NCBI GenBank assembly: GCA_002716405.1
Contig: PBBA01000007.1
Span: forward strand, 66,148 to 102,957
DNA length: 36,810 bases
From: Chloroflexota bacterium
GTDB lineage: Bacteria > Chloroflexota > Dehalococcoidia > UBA2979
Reading direction: 5' to 3'
The notes beneath the pieces were generated by a model. It made no database searches. It had not been told where the DNA came from and was given only the letters and a program-made list of their open reading frames with translations. Positions 32,963 through 36,810 of this stretch are shown here, one piece after another. A program made the position numbers and the translations under genes. How positions within the stretch are numbered: position 1 is the first letter of the stretch; each line of letters starts with the position of its first letter.

Positions 32963-33439
32963 ATGTCAAAGATATTTTCGTTTCCACATCCAGTAAATGA
33001 ATATGCGGCACGTTCCGTTGCAGCATGTGTTTGCATTCTAACCATAGCGACAATTATTACTTTATGGCTACCGTTGGCAATATTCCTTGCTTATGGATTT
33101 TGGGCAAGAGTTCTTACAGGACCATCTTTGAGTCCTATAGGTCAACTATCTACCCGCATTATTACTACCAGGTTTATAAAATCTGACAAACCGGTGGCTG
33201 GTCCACCTAAACGCTTTGCGCAAGCAATCGGAGTTTGCTTTTCAACAGGTGCATTAATTTTTTTATTAATTGACAATTCATCAATTGCACAAGTACTTCT
33301 GATTATTCTTGCGATTTTTGCTTTCCTTGAATCTGCATTAGGGTTTTGCGCAGGATGTAAAACTTTTTCACTACTAATGAAAGTAGGATTAGTTCCTGAA
33401 GAAGTATGCGAACGCTGTAACAATCTTTCATTCAATTAA
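32963..33439 (+). CDS. DUF4395 family membrane protein
   Basis: A 158-aa protein of the DUF4395 family. It starts FPHPVNEYAARSVAACVC, then has two hydrophobic helices, the family core ILAYGFWARVLTGPSLSPIGQLS-like region (about residues 40-62) and GPPKRFAQAIG. Two further helices follow, then FCAGCKTF and a final CERC. The paired CxxC motifs may bind metal or take part in disulfide exchange, and such proteins often lie beside thioredoxin-like genes, although none is adjacent here. A CGGAG lies about 6-7 nt before ATG 32963. The stop is 3 nt from the 3' end of the convergent tmRNA gene. Confidence 0.85.
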   Translation: MSKIFSFPHPVNEYAARSVAACVCILTIATIITLWLPLAIFLAYGFWARVLTGPSLSPIGQLSTRIITTRFIKSDKPVAGPPKRFAQAIGVCFSTGALIFLLIDNSSIAQVLLIILAIFAFLESALGFCAGCKTFSLLMKVGLVPEEVCERCNNLSFN

Positions 33440-33441
33440 TA

Positions 33442-33799
33442 TGGTGGAGACGGGGGAGAATCGAACTCCCCGTCCAGAGTACTTCCGCCAAAAATCTACT
33501 ACGGGTGTAGTCAATGACTATTTTCTCACTAGCACCTCATCATTAACAAAAGGCAATGCTAGCCAGCTACAGAAATCTTAGCCTTGTTACTCTGTAGCAC
33601 AGAAACAAAACGCATCTCAGACAATATGTCGCGACTTCTCAATTCGCTGAGATTAAACTGAGAGTCACGTCACCGCGATATTACGCAGCGAGGGCGAGTT
33701 CACGTTCGCCAATTATCGTTTGCCACCTGTTTTACGAGGGTGGTAGCACCTCGACCCGCAATTCAAGTCCAGTTGCACCTGTCGATTCCTGTCGTCCCC
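33442..33799 (-). ncRNA. ssrA: Transfer-messenger RNA (tmRNA, ssrA)
   Basis: About 358 nt on the minus strand, one-piece type. The 3' end is tRNA-like: GACGGGGAGTTCGATTCTCC forms the T arm and T loop, followed by CCGTCTCCACCA with an encoded CCA. The 5' end GGGGACG (33793-33799) pairs with CGTCTCC of the 3' end over 7 bp, one of them G-U. The D-loop-like AGGAATCGACAGG follows. The tag reading frame is at 33681-33710. It works with SmpB, encoded just upstream on the same strand, to free stalled ribosomes and mark the unfinished protein for degradation. Confidence 0.95.
33681..33710 (-). other. tmRNA tag reading frame (GERELALAA-stop)
   Basis: From GGC at 33708-33710 the codons read G-E-R-E-L-A-L-A-A followed by TAA (33681-33683). 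The ALAA end fits the ClpXP/ClpAP degron rule (LAA). The resume codon is assigned by analogy with the Dehalococcoides tag GERELVLAG as I recall it; the same frame is open for several codons upstream. Confidence 0.75.
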
Positions 33800-33819
33800 A
33801 GGTTAGTAGACATAATATA

Positions 33820-33843
33820 TGTGATTGAAAAAACCAAATCACA
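33820..33843 (-). other. Hairpin between smpB and ssrA
   Basis: TGTGATT and AATCACA pair perfectly (7 bp) around a 10-nt loop, between the smpB stop (33848) and the tmRNA 5' end. It may be a processing or termination signal; on the minus strand the bases after it (TATATTATG) also resemble a -10 box, so its role is not clear. Confidence 0.3.
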
Positions 33844-33847
33844 CAGT

Positions 33848-34333
33848 TCAACGTTGGTTTTGTCGAACTGCACGTTGCATAGATCGATCGGATTCTCGTT
33901 TTCTAATTGCCTGTCGCTTATCATATTGGCGACGACCACGACCAAGTCCAAGTTCGACCTTAATAAGACCTTTATAAATGTACATCCGCAGAGGAATCAC
34001 AGTTGTTCGAGGATTTTCTTTCATCATTCGTCGTAAACGATCCAGTTCACGACGGTGTAGAAGAAGTTTTCTAGCTCGCGTACTCTCATGATTCTCACGT
34101 GCAGGCCCATATGGGGCAATGTGAACATTATACAACCAAAGTTCATCATCTCGAAAGCCTGCGTAAGCTTCAGATAATGTCGTAGCACCAGCGCGTATCG
34201 ACTTCACTTCAGTTCCCAGCAATACAAGACCTGCGTCATACTGAGCAATTATTTCATAGTCGTAGCGGGCACGACGATGCATTGAAGCTGTTGAGCCCTT
34301 CACATCTTTCTTAGATTTTTTTGTTGTAGCCAT
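33848..34333 (-). CDS. smpB: SsrA-binding protein SmpB
   Basis: A 161-aa basic OB-fold protein that binds tmRNA and carries it to stalled ribosomes. Matches: RRARYDYEIIAQYDAGLVLLGTEVKSIRAG, DDELWLYNVHIAPY, RARKLLLHRRELDRL and the glycine/arginine-rich tail ending in DRSMQRAVRQNQR. The tail is the part that enters the mRNA channel. The frame is open to 34387, but ATG 34333 with GGAG about 9 nt upstream gives the normal N-terminus (MATTKKSKKD). Its RNA partner lies 49 nt downstream, an arrangement common in bacteria. Confidence 0.96.
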   Translation of the reverse strand: MATTKKSKKDVKGSTASMHRRARYDYEIIAQYDAGLVLLGTEVKSIRAGATTLSEAYAGFRDDELWLYNVHIAPYGPARENHESTRARKLLLHRRELDRLRRMMKENPRTTVIPLRMYIYKGLIKVELGLGRGRRQYDKRQAIRKRESDRSMQRAVRQNQR

Positions 34334-34441
34334 AGTAGAACTCCACATCTTGTGAGTTTTTGAAACTTGCAAGATGTTTAACAACATAAACTACTCAAGG
34401 TTAACGAAGAGTCAAAGATTGTCCATTGTTTTTAGTAACAA

Positions 34442-35773
34442 TTACTGATTTTCAACTTGCTTTTGTAATACTGCTATTGCTTCTTCAGCTTGAACATCTT
34501 TTTGTGCATCAATATCTTCCATAGTAAATTTACGTTCAATATCGGGTATAACTCCTCGCGATTCTATTTGATTCCTATCAGGAGTAAGCCATCTTGCAAT
34601 GGAAACGTATACCGCTCCACCATTTGACAATTCACGAACGTGGTTCACAGTACCTTTACCGAACGAAGGTTCTCCTATCACCAAAGCACGTCCATTCTCT
34701 TGTAACGCTGCTGCAAGCAACTCTGATCCAGAAGCTGATGATTCATCTTGTATTATCACAATAGGTAAATCTGTCGATTGCCCTTCACTAGCTGAAATTA
34801 TTTTTTCATTTCTATTACGATCCACTTCAATAACAATAATTCCTTCATCCAAAAACATATCTACAATTTCAGTAGTCTCAGTAAGTAGGCCTCCCGGATT
34901 ACCACGCACGTCTAAAATAATACCTATATATTGTCCTGCATTGACTTCTTTTAAAAGAGCTTCTATTTCAGTGGGGGTTCTACGGGTAAATGAATAAATC
35001 CTAATATAGGCAATGTTATCTACTTCATTACCTTCCTTATCAACTAATTTACCTCCAGGAGGTATAGTAGAGACTGAAGGAAGTTTGATTTCATCACGTA
35101 CTACAACAATCAATTCTTCAGAACCATCAAGATGGCGAACTAACAGCTCTACAGGAGAACCTTGTGGTCCACGGATTCTCAAAACAGCCTCTTCAACACT
35201 CCAACCTTTTGCAGAATCACCGTCAACTTCGAGAATTACATCACCAATTTTGATGCCTGCAGCTTCGGCCGGAGAATCAGGCAACGGTCTAACAATTTCT
35301 ACAAAATCTGATCCTATAGGTTTATTGACTGTTGCACCAATACCTTGAAAGGCACCGAAAAAATCGTCCCGTGATAGCGCAAAAGAACTAGGCGGAATAT
35401 AGGCAGTATGTGGATCATCAAGTGCTTCAAACATTCCATTAATCGCTGCGGAATGCATATATTCAGACTCAATTCTTTCAGGTTCAACATATTCATCTTC
35501 AAGAATTATAAGAATTTCACCTAAAAGACCGAAATCAACATCTGAAGCGCTAGAGGACAATAAATTAGAAGCAGATTGATCAATACCAGAAGGAGCAGCA
35601 TTTTCAATTACATCGGTAACAGGAGATGGTTCGGTGATAACTCGACCAAGAAAACCAACACTTAACAGTAAAAGGGCAATGACGATACTTAACCCGGCAA
35701 CAAGAAATTTGCTAAGAGTACCGTCATTACCTTCAGTCGAACCAAAATCATTATTTTCTGTGTTATTAAGCAT
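34442..35773 (-). CDS. S41 family C-terminal processing peptidase (CtpA/CtpB-like)
   Basis: A 443-aa membrane-anchored serine protease. A single N-terminal membrane helix (about 21-44) leaves the rest outside the membrane. The PDZ domain spans about 138-225 (FQGIGATV, SPAEAAGIKIGDVILEVDGDSAKG). The catalytic core has ILDVRGNPGGLL, Ser346 (ESSASGSELLAAAL) and Lys373 (FGKGTVNH), forming the Ser-Lys dyad. It cuts near protein C-termini, in quality control or signalling. The ATG 35773 start is preferred over an in-frame TTG at 35791, although the ribosome binding site is weak. Upstream neighbour of smpB on the same strand. Confidence 0.92.
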   Translation of the reverse strand: MLNNTENNDFGSTEGNDGTLSKFLVAGLSIVIALLLLSVGFLGRVITEPSPVTDVIENAAPSGIDQSASNLLSSSASDVDFGLLGEILIILEDEYVEPERIESEYMHSAAINGMFEALDDPHTAYIPPSSFALSRDDFFGAFQGIGATVNKPIGSDFVEIVRPLPDSPAEAAGIKIGDVILEVDGDSAKGWSVEEAVLRIRGPQGSPVELLVRHLDGSEELIVVVRDEIKLPSVSTIPPGGKLVDKEGNEVDNIAYIRIYSFTRRTPTEIEALLKEVNAGQYIGIILDVRGNPGGLLTETTEIVDMFLDEGIIVIEVDRNRNEKIISASEGQSTDLPIVIIQDESSASGSELLAAALQENGRALVIGEPSFGKGTVNHVRELSNGGAVYVSIARWLTPDRNQIESRGVIPDIERKFTMEDIDAQKDVQAEEAIAVLQKQVENQ

Positions 35774-35899
35774 AAAAAGTATTTCTACCAATAATATATA
35801 ATCTATATTGACCTATGGGGTAGTCTATCACGTCTATCCATATTTACCTCAAAATACAAAATCCTAGATAAAGTAACATAACTATAATAGTGCGACGTT
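35774..35899. promoter_or_regulatory. Intergenic region with a TATAAT box
   Basis: This gap lies between the protease start and the orphan ORF. On the plus strand a perfect TATAAT (35883-35888) is followed about 6-7 nt later by the expected transcription start (about 35895). No TTGACA-like hexamer lies at the right distance. On the minus strand I see only AT-rich sequence with no clear promoter for the protease. Confidence 0.4.
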
Positions 35900-35914
35900 G
35901 TGAAGGTGGAATGC

Positions 35915-36190
35915 GTGGGGAAGGGCATATTACTGGGCGCCTCAGGCTATTCAAACATAGAAAGCATAAAATATTGGAGATATTGCGGTATATTAGAAAT
36001 TCACTGCGATACAGCTATGATATATGGCATAACCAACGCAAAACTAAAGGGTAACAGAGCAAAGATATATCTATGTAAAGGCAAATACCCATATATACAG
36101 TGCAATTCCAGGGAACTGCTCTATCCAGCAGAATCAAAATATGCAACTCATAGTAAATATGAAGAACTAAATTATTATGTAAAGTATTAA
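35915..36190 (+). CDS. Orphan ORF of unusual codon use (hypothetical)
   Basis: A 91-aa ORF I do not recognise. Starts are only GTG: 35915 has AAGGTGGA 4 nt upstream and is preferred; 35900 or 35906 would add up to five residues. With the TATAAT box at 35883-35888 the expression signals are plausible. The product is rich in Tyr, Lys and Ile (KYWRYCGILEIHC, KIYLCKGKYPYIQC), with four Cys and no membrane helix. Nearly all Ile codons are ATA (8 of 9), unlike the mixed ATT/ATC/ATA use of neighbours, which hints at recent transfer or a non-coding origin. Its TAA overlaps the stop of the convergent peroxiredoxin gene by 4 nt. Real but unknown, or spurious. Confidence 0.4.
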   Translation: MGKGILLGASGYSNIESIKYWRYCGILEIHCDTAMIYGITNAKLKGNRAKIYLCKGKYPYIQCNSRELLYPAESKYATHSKYEELNYYVKY

Positions 36191-36654
36191 GAAGATAGGG
36201 CTTTTAAGACTGCCAGTGCATGATCTTCAGCACGCGCGCGCTTCCAAACTTTAATTAGCTTGCCGTCCCCACCGATAATAAAGGTAGAGCGCGTCATGCC
36301 AATCATTTTTTTACCGTATAGGACCTTTTCCCCCCATGAACCATATTCAGTAGATACAGATTTATCATCATCAACCAATAAAGGAAATGGCAAGTCGTAT
36401 TTAGCACGAAATTTTTCATGAGAAACAGCATCATCTGTAGACACACCTAAAATTACAGCATCCATAGATTTAAATACGGCAAATTCATCACGAAATGAAC
36501 ATGCTTCTTTAGTGCACCCTGGAGTATCGTCTTTAGGATAAAAGTATAAAATAACTATTTTTCCTCGATATTTCGATAGTGAATGCTCATTACCAAGGCT
36601 ATCAAACAGCGTAAAATCAGGCGCAATATCACCAGCAGCAAGAGTAATAGACAC
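36187..36654 (-). CDS. bcp: Thioredoxin-dependent peroxiredoxin (PrxQ/Bcp type)
   Basis: A 155-aa peroxiredoxin that reduces H2O2 and organic peroxides. Peroxidatic Cys47 and resolving Cys52 lie in TPGCTKEACSFRDEF, the five-residue spacing of the PrxQ/Bcp subgroup. The family motif ILYFYPKDDTPG and the C-terminal STFIIGGDGKLIKVWKRARAEDHA are present. It needs thioredoxin for turnover, so the TrxB-like flavoprotein at 12912 is a possible indirect electron source. The start is GTG 36654, with GGAG about 8 nt upstream. Confidence 0.95.
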   Translation of the reverse strand: MSITLAAGDIAPDFTLFDSLGNEHSLSKYRGKIVILYFYPKDDTPGCTKEACSFRDEFAVFKSMDAVILGVSTDDAVSHEKFRAKYDLPFPLLVDDDKSVSTEYGSWGEKVLYGKKMIGMTRSTFIIGGDGKLIKVWKRARAEDHALAVLKALSS

Positions 36655-36810
36655 TAAATATCTCCAATCAGATTACATCGATTCTACAATATGTCTTGTC
36701 TCATTTGTTATGTAAATACTACATCGTTATGGAGAAAATACCATGTTATGTCAAATAAGATGGAAAAACTACTAAGGTTAGGTATTTATGGTAGTCTTTC
36801 GCAATGAAAT
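36655..36810. other. Right-edge intergenic sequence
   Basis: This 156-nt AT-rich stretch upstream of the peroxiredoxin gene probably holds its promoter. ATG at 36788 on the plus strand opens a frame to the window end (only seven full codons), too short to call a gene. Nothing else is recognisable. Confidence 0.3.

Noticed and set aside
33442-33480. A separate tRNA gene suggested by the T arm and CCA
   Set aside because: It is the tRNA-like 3' end of the tmRNA, which pairs with the 5' end 350 nt away.
33740-34036. A plus-strand ORF over the tmRNA 5' part and smpB
   Set aside because: It runs antisense through two certain genes and shows no protein-like pattern.
35808-35813. TTGACC as the -35 box for TATAAT at 35883
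   Set aside because: The gap is about 69 nt, far beyond the usual 15-19.
36788-36810. ATG opening a frame to the right edge
   Set aside because: Only seven full codons are visible; no protein can be judged.
1-36810. Insertion sequences, prophage, CRISPR or toxin-antitoxin modules
   Set aside because: No transposase, integrase, repeat array or paired small toxin genes were seen on either strand.

Overview
This window (about 37-38% G+C by eye) looks like a free-living bacterium of the Chloroflexota, most likely a marine SAR202-type Dehalococcoidia. Three things point there. The tmRNA tag encodes GERELALAA, close to the Dehalococcoides-type tag GERELVLAG as I recall it. The gene content is rich in short-chain dehydrogenases (four), a CaiB/BaiF CoA-transferase, a flavin-dependent LLM oxidoreductase, a phosphotriesterase-like hydrolase and an Ldh2-type dehydrogenase, the repertoire reported for SAR202. 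There are no mobile elements, CRISPR arrays or rRNA genes. The taxonomic call is an inference.

Layout. 1-3567: the N-terminal part of an efflux adaptor, a phosphotriesterase-like hydrolase, a Zn-ribbon protein with an SDR, and a Hyi-like isomerase. 3642-5755: gamma-glutamyltransferase and RNase HI. 5784-10265: a promoter with a palindrome in its spacer drives a tight five-gene operon (double DUF4242-like protein, acyl-CoA-dehydrogenase-like protein, and an SsuABC/NrtABCD-type importer). 10291-16202, minus strand: six closely spaced genes in the order CoA-transferase, Ldh2 dehydrogenase, thioredoxin-reductase-like flavoprotein, UGSC selenoprotein, 368-aa WTDGLP protein, SDR lacking the usual Tyr/Lys. 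16348-22069: an MFS permease, a paired M16 protease (one catalytic and one non-catalytic subunit) and a CPA-type antiporter with RCK/TrkA domains. 22199-31000: eight plus-strand genes (ABC-F, M28-like protein, SDR, LLM oxidoreductase, threonine synthase, YeiH-like transporter, EamA permease, SDR). 31018-36654: MenB, a YfcE-like phosphoesterase, two small proteins, tmRNA with smpB, a Ctp protease, an orphan ORF of unusual codon use, and a PrxQ/Bcp peroxiredoxin.

The main result is the selenoprotein gene at 12326-12847. Ordinary ORF calling stops at an in-frame TGA at 12566-12568, leaving about 240 nt apparently empty. Reading through gives a 173-aa protein whose TGA is the first position of a U-G-S-C motif, followed at the right distance by a perfect stem-loop that fits a bacterial SECIS element. 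It sits between a thioredoxin-reductase-like gene and a four-cysteine protein of unknown function. This suggests a selenium-dependent redox module whose reaction I cannot name. A second signal is a perfect 16-bp inverted repeat that buries the ribosome binding site and first start codon of the ABC-F gene.
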